From assembly GCA_963771005.1 (NCBI GenBank), contig CAVYRO010000006.1, positions 217,716 through 281,715 of the forward strand: a stretch of DNA of 64,000 nucleotides. The letters run 5' to 3'. This DNA is from DASQZK01 sp963771005. Lineage in GTDB: Bacteria > Bacteroidota > Bacteroidia > Bacteroidales > GCA-2748055. How positions within the stretch are numbered: position 1 is the stretch's first letter; the number at the start of each line of letters is the position of its first letter. Below the pieces are notes generated by a model. The model worked only from the letters and a program-made list of their open reading frames with translations, made no database searches and was not told the DNA's origin. A program made the position numbers and the translations under genes. This document shows, in pieces, positions 34,840-44,551 of the stretch.

Positions 34840-35335
34840 CTTTTTTATTTGGTGATTTGTTGATTGTTGATTTGTTGATTTGGTGAAGTGGAAGAGGAAC
34901 ACGGATTTGACGGATTTGTGGGAATTCACGGATCGAAGAATATTTGGTGATTTGTTGAATGGAGTTTAAACCATTTCAAACATTCAAACCATTTGAAACA
35001 ATCTGAAACCTCTGTGATAATCTGTGAAATCTGTGGTGAAACTCCCCTAAGAATTTGTTGATTTGTTGATTTGTTGATTTGTTGAATGGAATTCAAACCA
35101 TTTCTAACCATTTCTAACCATTTCAAACAATTTCAAACAATCTCAAACCATTTCAAACCATTTCAAACAATCTGAAACCTCTGTGATAATCTGTGAAATC
35201 TGTGGTGAAACTCCCCTAAGAATTTGGTGATTTGGTGATTTGTTGATTTGTTGAATGGAGTTCAAACCATCTCAAACCATTTCAAACCATTTCAAACAAC
35301 TTCAAACCATCTCAAACAACCTGAAACAATCTCCT
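34840..35335 (+). repeat. Dispersed composite repeat region, copies 3 and 4
   Basis: This gene-free stretch contains the core module twice (35007-35090 and 35178-35260), each with CTCTGTGATAATCTG, AAATCTGTGGTGAAAC, CTCCCCTAAGAA and then TTGTTGATT or GGTGATTT units ending in GTTGAATGGA. Between and after the cores are runs of CAAACCATTT/CAAACAATCT (34967-35006, 35095-35170, 35262-35330). The region 34700-34840 holds nothing I recognise. The repeats reach to within about 60 bp of the DnaJ-like gene. Confidence 0.8.
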
Positions 35336-35392
35336 TCCATCGTATGATTTCACCTATATTTCCTTTAGATTGCATCTTATACTGCCTTGCCA

Positions 35393-36643
35393 ATGTTCGA
35401 GAAATATTATGCATTGCTTGGTGTCAGTCCCGGTGTTGAGGAAAAAGAGCTGAAAAAAATCTACCGGAAACTGGCCTTGAAACTTCATCCCGATGTGAAC
35501 GACAATCCGGATGCCACAGAACATTTCCGCGAGATTTGTGAAGCCTATGAGATCGTTCTCCGGCAGGAGCAAAAAGCTGCGGAGATCCATACTTCACATT
35601 TACAGGAAGAGGATGAGGAAGAGATCGATCCGTCGGTTTATGAAGAGATCATAAGGGAAGCCAGGGAGAAAGCCCGGCAAAGGGCCCGTATGAAGTATGA
35701 AAAAATAAAAGCCGAACGGGAATTCTTCGAAAATAATGATTTCTTTCTCATTCTTCGCTATGTCGGTCATTATCTGGCGATTCCGTTAGGTCTAGCCATG
35801 ATCCTCATCCCGGTGTACATTGCTGTAACGCATGAATTAATGATCCTTTTCGGGACCATCTTCTTCTGGTTGGTGGGCATAGTGATCCTAAGCCACATCT
35901 GGAGTAACAGGAAGAAATGGTTCCGGCTTGGCAAAGTCAAAACGGGATGGAAAGATGTAGTGACTTTTTTCAGTGCCGACATCCGTGAAAATGCACGTGA
36001 TGAATGTTTTTATTCACCGCACAGGAAAGCCAATTCAAAACCTTTCCGGTATTCAATGCTGAAAGTGCGTGATATACAGCTGGAAAATCATGGCCCTTTT
36101 ATGCACAGTGTGGGGTATAAACGAAAATACCATGAGGTTGTCGTTCCCCGCAGCGCCCATGCTTACCGGGTCCATTTCTTCCTTTCGTTTTTCAAGCCTC
36201 TCTTCCTCCTGTTTGCCCTGATCTTTTTCCCAACACCGAGTATTATATGGAGATTTATTCTTGGAATGGCGGGAGCCTGGATCCTCTCGGGCCTGGTGCT
36301 CCTTGTAACTTTCACGAAGCCTAAAAACGCATTCCTTTTGAACCCGTTCCTCCTGATCAAGCTATCGCTGTGGATGATCGTGATTATTTCACAAACCACA
36401 TTTTATCCCGGCTTGGTTTTTTATACAACAGACATTCTCGGGCTCTTCATTACGCTACTTTTGCTCTTCCTGGATATGGTCCTTGATGTCGTATTGCGTC
36501 TCTTCCCGTTTTACCCGCATTTCTACCTTCCCATCACCAAACAGCCCCCGGTGGTAATCCGGTTGTTCCGCAACGGGTATCAGAATTACCTCGACGTGCC
36601 GGTATGGTCCACGTTATATCCCTTCCTGAGATGGCTTTTCTGA
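35393..36643 (+). CDS. DnaJ-domain membrane protein
   Basis: The 416-residue protein starts with a J domain (residues 1-60: MFEKYYALLGVSPGVEEKEL, then YRKLALKLHPDVND) carrying the HPD motif at 32-34 that stimulates Hsp70 ATPase. A charged, coiled-coil-like helix rich in Arg/Lys/Glu follows (about 75-115), and then five to six membrane spans between about 120 and 390. There is no Gly/Phe region or zinc domain, so it is not DnaJ itself. Likely role: recruiting DnaK to the inner membrane; partner and substrate are unknown. I used ATG 35393, six bases after a TTG. The upstream DNA is composite repeats. Confidence 0.82.
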   Translation: MFEKYYALLGVSPGVEEKELKKIYRKLALKLHPDVNDNPDATEHFREICEAYEIVLRQEQKAAEIHTSHLQEEDEEEIDPSVYEEIIREAREKARQRARMKYEKIKAEREFFENNDFFLILRYVGHYLAIPLGLAMILIPVYIAVTHELMILFGTIFFWLVGIVILSHIWSNRKKWFRLGKVKTGWKDVVTFFSADIRENARDECFYSPHRKANSKPFRYSMLKVRDIQLENHGPFMHSVGYKRKYHEVVVPRSAHAYRVHFFLSFFKPLFLLFALIFFPTPSIIWRFILGMAGAWILSGLVLLVTFTKPKNAFLLNPFLLIKLSLWMIVIISQTTFYPGLVFYTTDILGLFITLLLLFLDMVLDVVLRLFPFYPHFYLPITKQPPVVIRLFRNGYQNYLDVPVWSTLYPFLRWLF

Positions 36644-36645
36644 CA

Positions 36646-37074
36646 TCAGCCCTGGATGAGCCTTGCGCGATTTTTCAGGTTTGAAGGATCGATAACAAAA
36701 ACAGCCTGCACATTCTCGATGCCGGAGAGGTCGTTTTTCAGGCAGGTAAGCAGGTTATCCCCGGTTTCCCCCCTTATGATGAGAAAATAATCGATATTTC
36801 TCAACTCCTCGATCAGGTATACTTCCTCCGATTTGTTGGCAATAAAGGTATACTGAAGGAAGCGGTCTTCGTCTTTGTAGCTGAAACTGGAAAATCCCTG
36901 CTCGGTTTCCGACTTTCTGTTAAATACCTGGTGATTACTTGTTCTGTAAAACTGAAAATTCAGTAAATTATTTATGTTCCAGATCAGCCTGTAATCCTTC
37001 TCAAAGGAGGAGATCCCCAGGAGGCAGAATTCATAATTCTCGCTGTAGTCAAGCCTGACTTTTTTAGAGTTCAT
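36646..37074 (-). CDS. IPExxxVDY-family protein
   Basis: The 142-residue protein matches the small Bacteroidota family named for an IPExxxVDY motif; here the motif is IEELRNIDY, followed by FLIIRGE. It opens with LDYSENYEFCLLGISSFEKDY (given here only as the start region, residues 9-29), and there are no membrane spans. Function unknown. It is the last gene of a run acpP-fabF-rnc-IPExxxVDY on the minus strand, an order that recurs in the phylum, so it is probably transcribed with fatty-acid synthesis genes. The stop lies 2 bp from the convergent DnaJ-like gene. Confidence 0.8.
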   Translation of the reverse strand: MNSKKVRLDYSENYEFCLLGISSFEKDYRLIWNINNLLNFQFYRTSNHQVFNRKSETEQGFSSFSYKDEDRFLQYTFIANKSEEVYLIEELRNIDYFLIIRGETGDNLLTCLKNDLSGIENVQAVFVIDPSNLKNRARLIQG

Positions 37075-37124
37075 GTTCCGTAAAATGTTTTGGATGGATC
37101 ACCCGGAAAAGCTACAGCAAGATA

Positions 37125-37853
37125 TTAGTTATTCTCAATTTTATCAAGGGCTACACGGGCGGCTTTTTGTTCAGCCTCCTTTTTTGAATTCCCCATCCCC
37201 CGCCCGAATTCCTCCCGGGTTATCCTGATATGTGTTACAAACTGCGGCAGGTGACCGGGCTGTGCAGATTCCTCCGTGCTCTCAAAAATTACCTCCCGCT
37301 TGTTTTTTTGTGCCCATTCAATAAGCTTGCTCTTATAATCGGTTTCCGAATTCCGCAATTTCTCCAGGTCTACATAGCGAACGATGATACGCTCAATGAA
37401 CCGGGAGGCCTGTTTATATCCTTTATCCAGGTATATGGCACCGATCAGGGCCTCGAAAGCGTTCCCGTAAAGGTGACGCGATACATTGACGGGGTTGGTA
37501 TGTGTGACGATAAGCTTATTGATGCCCATCCGGTAAGCGAGAAGATTAAGGTGCTTGCGCTTCACCATTTTGGATCTCATCTTGGTAAGAAAGCCTTCAT
37601 CCTTATCGGGGAAACGCCGGAAGAGATAATCGGCCACTATGGCTGCAAGAATGGCATCACCAAGGTATTCGAGGCGTTCGTTATTGATAAGTTCGCCATC
37701 CGGCATCACTAAAGAGGCAGACTTATGGATGAAGGCCATTTCGTAGAGCCGGATCCTTACAGGGGCAAATCCGAGAATAGGGGTTAGCTTATTGACGAGT
37801 TCTTTGTTGCGGCTGAAAGGAATGATAAATATCCGTCCAAAACTTTCAAACAC
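37125..37853 (-). CDS. rnc: Ribonuclease III
   Basis: RNase III cleaves double-stranded RNA in rRNA and mRNA processing. The 242-residue protein has the signature NNERLEYLGDAIL containing catalytic carboxylates, a second acidic patch near NAFEALIGAIYLD, and a C-terminal double-stranded RNA-binding domain (about 172-240) with GMGNSKKEAEQKAARVAL. Length is normal. The start lies 3 bp after the fabF stop, so translation is probably coupled. The pairing of rnc with fabF-acpP is common in bacteria. Confidence 0.95.
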   Translation of the reverse strand: MFESFGRIFIIPFSRNKELVNKLTPILGFAPVRIRLYEMAFIHKSASLVMPDGELINNERLEYLGDAILAAIVADYLFRRFPDKDEGFLTKMRSKMVKRKHLNLLAYRMGINKLIVTHTNPVNVSRHLYGNAFEALIGAIYLDKGYKQASRFIERIIVRYVDLEKLRNSETDYKSKLIEWAQKNKREVIFESTEESAQPGHLPQFVTHIRITREEFGRGMGNSKKEAEQKAARVALDKIENN

Positions 37854-37856
37854 TTT

Positions 37857-39110
37857 TTAATTCCTTAGCTTTTTAAAGATGACCGAACTGTTATGACCAC
37901 CAAAGCCGAAAGTGTTGCTCATCGCATTATTTACCTCACGTTTCTGCGCGGTATTTGGCGTAAGATTCAGCCTTGGATCAATGTCAGGATCCTGATTTTC
38001 AAGGTTAATGGTAGGTGGAATGATCCCGTGGTTGATCGCCAGAATTGCGGCAATTGCCTCAACAGCCCCAGCGGCACCGAGCAGATGACCGGTCATCGAT
38101 TTTGTAGCGCTGATGTTCAGTTTGAAGGCGGAATCTCCGAATACTTCGCGAATCGCCCGCGTTTCGGAAATGTCACCAAGAGGCGTCGATGTACCGTGAA
38201 CATTGATATAATCAATATCCGAAGGAGACATCCCGGCATCTTCCAGCACCCGTTTCATGACCAGTTTTGCACCAAGTCCTTCAGGATGGGGAGCGGTCAG
38301 ATGATAGGCATCAGCCGACATGCCGCCGCCGCCGAATTCAGCATACATCCGTGCGCCGCGGTTTACAGCATGTTCATATTCTTCAAGAATGAGGGCACCC
38401 CCGCCTTCCCCCATCACAAAACCATCGCGGTTTATGTCGAATGGGCGTGAAGCCTTTGAATAGTTCTCGTTATTGGTGGAAATGGCTTGCATGCTGTTGA
38501 AACCACCCATGCCGGCTTCATTTATGGCAGCTTCCGAACCGCCGGCTACGATAGCTGTGGCTCTCCCGAGCCTGATGATATTGAATGCATCAACCAGTGC
38601 GTTGGTTGATGAAGCACAGGCTGAAACCGTGCCGTAATTCGGCCCGCGGAACTTGTATTTCATCGAGATGTGCCCCGCAGCAATATCCGAAATCATTTTT
38701 GGAATGAAGAAGGGGCTGAACCGGGGGATGTAATTTCCGGAAACATAATTCTTCATTTCATCCATGAAAGTCTCAATCCCACCGATACCCGATGCCCAGA
38801 TCACTCCGATATTGTCAGCATCAAGTTCTTCAAAATTGAACCCGCTGTCTTTCACCGCTTCATCAGCGGCAACCAGGGCAAACTGGGCATAGGGATCTAG
38901 TTTTCTGACTTCCTTCCGGTCAAAATACTGTGTGGGGTCAAAATTTTTAACCTCGCAGGCGAATTTAGTTTTGAACTTTTCAGTATCAAAACGGGTAATC
39001 AGATTAGCACCGCTAACCCCGCCTACCAGATTCTTCCAGAAATCCTGAACGTTATTTCCGAGGGGAGTGATAGCTCCTAGACCTGTGACTACTACCCGCT
39101 TTAATTCCAT
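37857..39110 (-). CDS. fabF: 3-oxoacyl-[acyl-carrier-protein] synthase II
   Basis: FabF condenses malonyl-ACP with growing acyl-ACP in fatty-acid elongation. The 417-residue protein has the Cys-His-His active site: Cys165 in GTVSACASSTNAL, the first His in NVHGTSTPLGD and the second in KSMTGHLLGAAG. The C-terminal NTFGFGGHN loop that orders the active site is present. It lies 20 bp downstream of acpP in the same operon. No departures from the family are seen. Confidence 0.96.
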   Translation of the reverse strand: MELKRVVVTGLGAITPLGNNVQDFWKNLVGGVSGANLITRFDTEKFKTKFACEVKNFDPTQYFDRKEVRKLDPYAQFALVAADEAVKDSGFNFEELDADNIGVIWASGIGGIETFMDEMKNYVSGNYIPRFSPFFIPKMISDIAAGHISMKYKFRGPNYGTVSACASSTNALVDAFNIIRLGRATAIVAGGSEAAINEAGMGGFNSMQAISTNNENYSKASRPFDINRDGFVMGEGGGALILEEYEHAVNRGARMYAEFGGGGMSADAYHLTAPHPEGLGAKLVMKRVLEDAGMSPSDIDYINVHGTSTPLGDISETRAIREVFGDSAFKLNISATKSMTGHLLGAAGAVEAIAAILAINHGIIPPTINLENQDPDIDPRLNLTPNTAQKREVNNAMSNTFGFGGHNSSVIFKKLRN

Positions 39111-39130
39111 AAATCCGAAAAAGTTACAAA

Positions 39131-39367
39131 TTACTTGGCATTTTCTTCAATGTACTTGATGGCTTCGCCTACTGTGCTGATATTTTCAGCCTGATCATCC
39201 GGGATACCAATGTTGAATTCTTTTTCAAATTCCATGATCAGTTCAACGGTGTCAAGAGAATCTGCTCCGAGGTCATTTGTGAAGCTAGCTTCCGGAGTAA
39301 CTTCATTCTCATCAACACCTAACTTATCAACGATAATGGCTTTAACTCTTGATGCGATATCAGACAT
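39131..39367 (-). CDS. acpP: Acyl carrier protein
   Basis: The 78-residue protein carries the growing fatty acid on 4'-phosphopantetheine attached to Ser37 in GADSLDTVELIM. It is acidic, as expected, and has the normal length. It is the first gene of the acpP-fabF-rnc operon and has a well-formed Bacteroidota promoter about 47 bp upstream. It is divergent from purN. Confidence 0.97.
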   Translation of the reverse strand: MSDIASRVKAIIVDKLGVDENEVTPEASFTNDLGADSLDTVELIMEFEKEFNIGIPDDQAENISTVGEAIKYIEENAK

Positions 39368-39413
39368 AGCGTAAAATTTAATTAATAATAATAAGATTAT
39401 TTTTTTGACTGTG

Positions 39414-39444
39414 CAAAGAAATGCAATAATCGAATAAAAACAAA
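39414..39444 (-). promoter_or_regulatory. Promoter of the acpP-fabF-rnc operon
   Basis: The minus strand reads TTTG (39441-39444), 19 bp, then TTTCTTTG (39414-39421), one base from the TAnnTTTG consensus. This -33/-7 arrangement has the spacing expected in Bacteroidota. The predicted start of transcription is about 40 bp upstream of the acpP ATG. Confidence 0.55.
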
Positions 39445-39563
39445 CAAAAAAAACAGATTTTGATGTAAAAAATGTTTTTTTTTGCTTTGAATTTTTATAA
39501 AGAATTTTTATATAATTCGAAAAAAAATAATTTATATACTAAAAAAATAATTTTTGTAAAGGT

Positions 39564-40145
39564 ATGTCTTATAAAAAGATAGCTATTTTCGCCTCCGGGT
39601 CGGGAACCAATGCTGAAAATATCGGTCGATTTTTTCAGCAGGATGGATCAGCAACAGTTTCCCTCATCCTGTCCAATAAAAAAGACGCCGGTGTGCACCA
39701 GCGGGCCTCATCCCTGGGGATCCCCTCGGTCAGCTTTTCACGTTCCGACCTGGTTGAAAACGGAAGCGTGCTGCAGATCCTGGCTGATTACCAAATCGAT
39801 TTTATAGTGCTCGCCGGATTCCTCTGGCTTATCCCTGCAACTTTGATCCATGCCTATCAGGGCAGGATCGTAAATATCCATCCCGCTCTCCTGCCCGGTT
39901 ATGGAGGAGCCGGCATGTACGGAATGAATGTTCATCGCACAGTCATTGAAAATGGCGATCAGGAATCAGGAATCACCATCCACTATGTCAATGACAGGTA
40001 CGACGAGGGCGACATCATCTTCCAGGCACGCTGCCCCGTAATTCCCGGCGAGACCCCCGAAAGCCTCGCCGAAAAAATTCACCGGCTTGAGTACGAGCAT
40101 TACCCGGGAGTGATCAAAGAAACGCTGGCAAAGATGAAGGAGTGA
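39564..40145 (+). CDS. purN: Phosphoribosylglycinamide formyltransferase
   Basis: PurN transfers a formyl group from 10-formyl-tetrahydrofolate to GAR in purine synthesis. The 193-residue protein has the nucleotide-binding FASGSGTNAENI, the folate/active-site region NIHPALLPGYGGAGMYG with its catalytic His, and YDEGDIIFQ with the catalytic Asp. It lies divergently from acpP across a very AT-rich 196-bp gap, with a TTTTTG just before the start that may be part of its promoter. It ends in a convergent arrangement with the M23 peptidase gene. Confidence 0.95.
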   Translation: MSYKKIAIFASGSGTNAENIGRFFQQDGSATVSLILSNKKDAGVHQRASSLGIPSVSFSRSDLVENGSVLQILADYQIDFIVLAGFLWLIPATLIHAYQGRIVNIHPALLPGYGGAGMYGMNVHRTVIENGDQESGITIHYVNDRYDEGDIIFQARCPVIPGETPESLAEKIHRLEYEHYPGVIKETLAKMKE

Positions 40146-40305
40146 CAGGATGACCGGGCACTTAATTGATCAATAAAAATTAAATCGTGTAAATCCTTGC
40201 ATATCAGATTAATTCGTGTTCTGAATTTCTGCTTTGGGTGACGGTGTAAGGCGGTGACAGGTTCAATTTCCAAAAATTCTCTTGCTCAAACCCGGAATCC
40301 GCAAC

Positions 40306-41565
40306 CTAAAAACTTCCCACCATATACATCACCTCGTTACTGACTTCGCGGAACTTTTTCAAATTCTCTTCTTTTACGGGTTCGACCGGAGGAGCCTCCA
40401 TCCTTAGCGGATCGATAGGTGCACCGTTCCTGTAAACCCTGAAATCGAGATGAGGTCCTGTAGCCAGACCTGTGCTGCCTACATAGCCTATTACCTCACC
40501 CTGTCTTACATAGCTTCCCTTATGAAGTCCCCTGGCATATCCCCGGAGATGCATGTAGGAAGTGGTGTATACGCCATTATGCTTGATCTTGATGGCATTA
40601 CCCCCGCCCCCGCTGAATCCCCGGGCTACCACCAATCCATCGCCGATGGCATGCACGGGCGTCCCGGCCGGGGCCGCATAATCGACGCCGTGATGAGGTC
40701 TCCTGATCTTAAGCACGGGATGAAAGCGCGAATTGGAAAAACGGGAGCTGATCCTCGAATAGCGGAGAGGGGCTTTGAGAAATGCCTTCCTCAGGCTTTT
40801 CCCCTCATTGTCGAAATAATCTTCGGTGCTGTCCTGGACGAAAGGAATAGCCCAAAAGTCATTTCCCATGTGCCTGAAGTAGGCGCCTTCGATCTTACCG
40901 ATCCCGAAAGAAGTGCTGTCGACAAACAACTCTGTATAAACGATCCGGATGCTGTCTCCCTTCTGAAGTTCAAAAAAATCGATGGACCACGCGTAGATCT
41001 CCGACAACCGCACAGCGAGCATCGGATTAGCGTGATGATCGGTCATGGCATTCCAGAGGGATGTTTGGATGGCACCTTCAAAGGTACTGCGGACGGTATC
41101 TATGTCTTTGACACCATTCCATACATTCAGGGAATCCCTGAACCTGAAAACGACATAATCGATGGGAGAATGTTCATACACGAGGTAATCAAGGGTCTTC
41201 AGTGAATCATCTTCGAGGAAGGCCGTATAAGCATTTCCGGAACGGAATTTCCGGGGATCGAAGACCCCTTTCGACTTCAGATCAATGTCGTGGATCTGCT
41301 TCGGAGTGATGCCGTAACGGGAAAGTACGAGGGAAAGCGGTTCATTCCGGCCGACTTTACCCTTTTCAATTTCAAAGGAATCGGAGGGAAGTCCGTAAAG
41401 GTAATTGATGACAGCCGGCGGAGGCTCCGCGGCTGCTTCAAGGCTTTCATCCGTAATTTCAGTCTGTAATTCTGCTTTGAGGCGGGCATTTTTCCACCGG
41501 GCGATGATCAGCACAAAGCCTGTTGCAGCAATGGCAATGATCAGGGTCATATACGTTTTCTTCAC
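40306..41565 (-). CDS. M23-family peptidoglycan endopeptidase
   Basis: The 419-residue protein has a single N-terminal membrane span (about 5-23), so it is anchored with its enzyme domain in the periplasm. The C-terminal LytM/M23 domain has the zinc ligands in HHGVDYAAPAGTP (His and Asp) and HLDFRV (His), with a catalytic-region SYMHL. The middle (about 60-270) resembles the OapA/NlpD-like partner region often found with M23 domains. Likely role: cutting peptide cross-links during wall growth or division. It starts 14 bp after the leuS stop and is probably co-transcribed. Confidence 0.88.
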   Translation of the reverse strand: MKKTYMTLIIAIAATGFVLIIARWKNARLKAELQTEITDESLEAAAEPPPAVINYLYGLPSDSFEIEKGKVGRNEPLSLVLSRYGITPKQIHDIDLKSKGVFDPRKFRSGNAYTAFLEDDSLKTLDYLVYEHSPIDYVVFRFRDSLNVWNGVKDIDTVRSTFEGAIQTSLWNAMTDHHANPMLAVRLSEIYAWSIDFFELQKGDSIRIVYTELFVDSTSFGIGKIEGAYFRHMGNDFWAIPFVQDSTEDYFDNEGKSLRKAFLKAPLRYSRISSRFSNSRFHPVLKIRRPHHGVDYAAPAGTPVHAIGDGLVVARGFSGGGGNAIKIKHNGVYTTSYMHLRGYARGLHKGSYVRQGEVIGYVGSTGLATGPHLDFRVYRNGAPIDPLRMEAPPVEPVKEENLKKFREVSNEVMYMVGSF

Positions 41566-41579
41566 AATAAATCAAGGGT

Positions 41580-44339
41580 TTAGACTACAACATTAATGAT
41601 CTTTCCCGGGATAATGATAATTTTCCGGGGTTCCTTTCCCTCCAGCCATTTCTTCGCGATATCATGGGAAATCACCTGTTTTTCTATTTCCGTACGTGGC
41701 ATATCAAGCGGAAATGTGATCCTGAACCTCATTTTTCCGTTGAAGGACACCGGATATTCATACTCATTCTCAATGAGAAATTTTTCGTCAAACGGTGGAA
41801 ATGAAGCATCCACAACACTTTCTGCATTCCCCAGCGCATGCCAGAGTTCCTCAGCAATATGCGGGGCAAAGGGTGAAAGGACAACGACCAGTTTCTCCAA
41901 AATAACCTTCTTGTGGCAATTCAGGTCGGTCAGTCCGTTCACGCAGATCATGAACTCACTGACTGAAGTATTAAACGAGAACCTTTCAATATCTTCACCT
42001 ACCTTACGAATGGTCCGGTGAAGAATTCTCAGTTCTTCCTCCGTTCCGGGCTCGCCGGTCACAATAAGGGTCCCGTCTTCCTGATAAAAAAGTTTCCAGA
42101 ATTTGCGGAGGAATTTGTACACGCCGTCGATGCCATTCGTATCCCAGGGTTTTGACTGTTCAATCGGGCCAAGGAACATTTCGTACATCCGGAGCGTATC
42201 GGCTCCGTACTTGTCAATGATACTATCGGGGTTAACGACATTATACATCGACTTTGACATCTTTTCAACGGTCCATCCGCAAATATATTTCCCATCCTCA
42301 AGAATAAATTCCGCATTTTCATATTCCGGGTTCCAATTCCGGAAGGTTTCGATATTCAGGATATCGTTATGGACGATATTTACATCTACGTGGATGGGTG
42401 TTACTTCGTAATCGTCTTTAAGGCCCGCTGATACAAAGGTATTGATATCCTTAATGCGGTATACAAAATTGGACCTCCCCTGGATCATCCCCTGGTTCAC
42501 CAGTTTCCGGAATGGTTCATCCTCCACTACATAACCGAGATCATACAGGAATTTATTCCAGAATCTGGAGTACATCAGGTGACCTACTGCATGCTCGATC
42601 CCCCCGATGTACAGGTCGACATTCCGCCAGTACGCATTGGCCTCCCTGGAAACCAGGGCCTTGTCATTATGAGGATCCATGTAACGAAGGTAATATGCCG
42701 ACGATCCGGCAAACCCGGGCATGGTGCTCATTTCAAGTGGATAACCTTCGGAGGTTTCCCATTTTTTGGCCCTTCCAAGTGGCGGATCGCCATCTTCCGT
42801 GGGTTTAAAGGCATCAACTTCCGGTAGTTCCAGGGGAAGATCCTTTTCGTCGAGGGAATAGGGCAAACCGTCCTTATAATATATGGGAAAAGGCTCGCCC
42901 CAGTATCGCTGCCGGCTGAAGATGGCATCACGGAGCCGGTAATTCACCCTGCGTTTGCCAATACCCCGGGCTTCCAGTTCACCGATCATCTTCTCGATGG
43001 CCTCGGGAACCATGAGGCCGGTAATGAAACCGGAATTTATTACCCGGGCATCCCTGGAATCAAAAGCCCCTCCGGAGATATCCCCCTCAATGACCTGGGG
43101 AACCGGAAGGTTAAAATAACGGGCAAAGGCATAGTCACGTTCGTCGTGGGCTGGGACAGCCATGATCGCGCCGGTGCCGTATCCCGCCAGAACATATTCG
43201 CTGATCCATACAGGCAATTCTTCACCCGTAAAGGGATGGATGGCATAGCTGCCGGAAAAGACGCCGGTGATCTTCCGGGCTTCGGCCATGCGTTCACGTT
43301 CCGACCGGGTCTTCACGTACGAAAGATATTCTTCCACCTCCCTCAGGTTGTCTTCGGTGGTGAGCAGGCCTGTGAGCTCACTCTCCGGGGCTATCACCAT
43401 GAAACTTACTCCGAAAAGCGTATCGGGCCGCGTTGTGAAGATCTGCATTTTTTCATCGTGATCCTGGAGGTCGAACCATATGTCGGCACCCTCTGAACGA
43501 CCGATCCAGTTCCGCTGGATCTCTTTCAGTGATTCCGACCATTCGATCCGGTCAAGACCTTCCACCAGCCGTTGCGCATAGGCAGTGATCCGCAGGAGCC
43601 ACTGCTGCATTTTTTTCTGCTCTACTGGATGGCCGCCCCGGATGGATATTCCCTCCTTCACCTCATCATTGGCCAGGACAGTTCCCAGTGCCGGACACCA
43701 GTTCACCATGGTTTCGGCACGGTATGCCAGCCGGTAATTCAAAAGGATCTCCTGCTTACTGTTGACATTCCGGTTTTTCCATTCGCCCGCTGTAAAATTC
43801 ATCTCCGTGGAACACGCCGCATCAACACCGTTACTTCCGTCCGACTCAAAAGCTTTAACAAGATCCTCTATGGGTTCCGCCCTGCCGGTCCTGTTATTGT
43901 AGAAATGACCGAACATCTTGATAAATGCCCATTGCGTCCACTTGTAATATCCCGGATCACACGTCCTCACCTCCCGGTCCCAGTCGTACGAGAACCCGAT
44001 CTTATCCATCTGTTCCCGGTATCTTTTAATATTGTTCTCCGTAGTGGTTGCCGGGTGCTGGCCGGTTTGAATGGCATATTGTTCCGCAGGAAGTCCGAAT
44101 GCATCGTAACCCATCGGATGCAATACATTGAAGCCCTGCAGGCGCTTGTACCTTGAATAGATGTCGGAGGCAATATATCCCAGCGGATGCCCTACATGGA
44201 GACCTGCACCGGAAGGATAAGGAAACATATCGAGAACATAGAACTTCGGTTTGTCCGGATCCACCCCTACCTTGTAAATTTTATTTTCCTTCCAGTATTC
44301 CTGCCATTTCTTCTCAATGACCTTTGCAATGTATTCCAT
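41580..44339 (-). CDS. leuS: Leucyl-tRNA synthetase
   Basis: LeuRS charges tRNA-Leu. The 919-residue protein has the class I HIGH-type motif as HVGHPLGY, the KMSKS loop as KMSKSMYNV, and an editing (CP1) domain (about 230-430) containing TTRPDTLFG and the catalytic GTGAIMAVPAHDERD. It is somewhat longer than average for LeuRS because of a Bacteroidota-type insert near residues 170-190. A -7 box lies about 32 bp upstream of the start. Complete and unremarkable. Confidence 0.97.
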   Translation of the reverse strand: MEYIAKVIEKKWQEYWKENKIYKVGVDPDKPKFYVLDMFPYPSGAGLHVGHPLGYIASDIYSRYKRLQGFNVLHPMGYDAFGLPAEQYAIQTGQHPATTTENNIKRYREQMDKIGFSYDWDREVRTCDPGYYKWTQWAFIKMFGHFYNNRTGRAEPIEDLVKAFESDGSNGVDAACSTEMNFTAGEWKNRNVNSKQEILLNYRLAYRAETMVNWCPALGTVLANDEVKEGISIRGGHPVEQKKMQQWLLRITAYAQRLVEGLDRIEWSESLKEIQRNWIGRSEGADIWFDLQDHDEKMQIFTTRPDTLFGVSFMVIAPESELTGLLTTEDNLREVEEYLSYVKTRSERERMAEARKITGVFSGSYAIHPFTGEELPVWISEYVLAGYGTGAIMAVPAHDERDYAFARYFNLPVPQVIEGDISGGAFDSRDARVINSGFITGLMVPEAIEKMIGELEARGIGKRRVNYRLRDAIFSRQRYWGEPFPIYYKDGLPYSLDEKDLPLELPEVDAFKPTEDGDPPLGRAKKWETSEGYPLEMSTMPGFAGSSAYYLRYMDPHNDKALVSREANAYWRNVDLYIGGIEHAVGHLMYSRFWNKFLYDLGYVVEDEPFRKLVNQGMIQGRSNFVYRIKDINTFVSAGLKDDYEVTPIHVDVNIVHNDILNIETFRNWNPEYENAEFILEDGKYICGWTVEKMSKSMYNVVNPDSIIDKYGADTLRMYEMFLGPIEQSKPWDTNGIDGVYKFLRKFWKLFYQEDGTLIVTGEPGTEEELRILHRTIRKVGEDIERFSFNTSVSEFMICVNGLTDLNCHKKVILEKLVVVLSPFAPHIAEELWHALGNAESVVDASFPPFDEKFLIENEYEYPVSFNGKMRFRITFPLDMPRTEIEKQVISHDIAKKWLEGKEPRKIIIIPGKIINVVV

Positions 44340-44370
44340 GTATGCGCTTTTGAATATTTTATTAAAAGCA

Positions 44371-44378
44371 CAAAATTA
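44371..44378 (-). promoter_or_regulatory. Bacteroidota -7 box for leuS
   Basis: The minus strand reads TAATTTTG, an exact TAnnTTTG match, 32 bp upstream of the leuS ATG at 44339. No clear -33 element. Confidence 0.5.
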
Positions 44379-44551
44379 AGAAAAGTTACGGCGAATCCGG
44401 AGTCTGCCGAAAAATTGTTTGGTAGCCGGAGGAGATAGTCTTACGGTTGTTGAAGGGGTGACTGAAAAAAATGGATCTGGATTGTGGAGGAGGAATGTGG
44501 GACGAAGATCCGAGGAAGGAACCGGGCAGGTTGATGCCGGATTTTTTTAAA

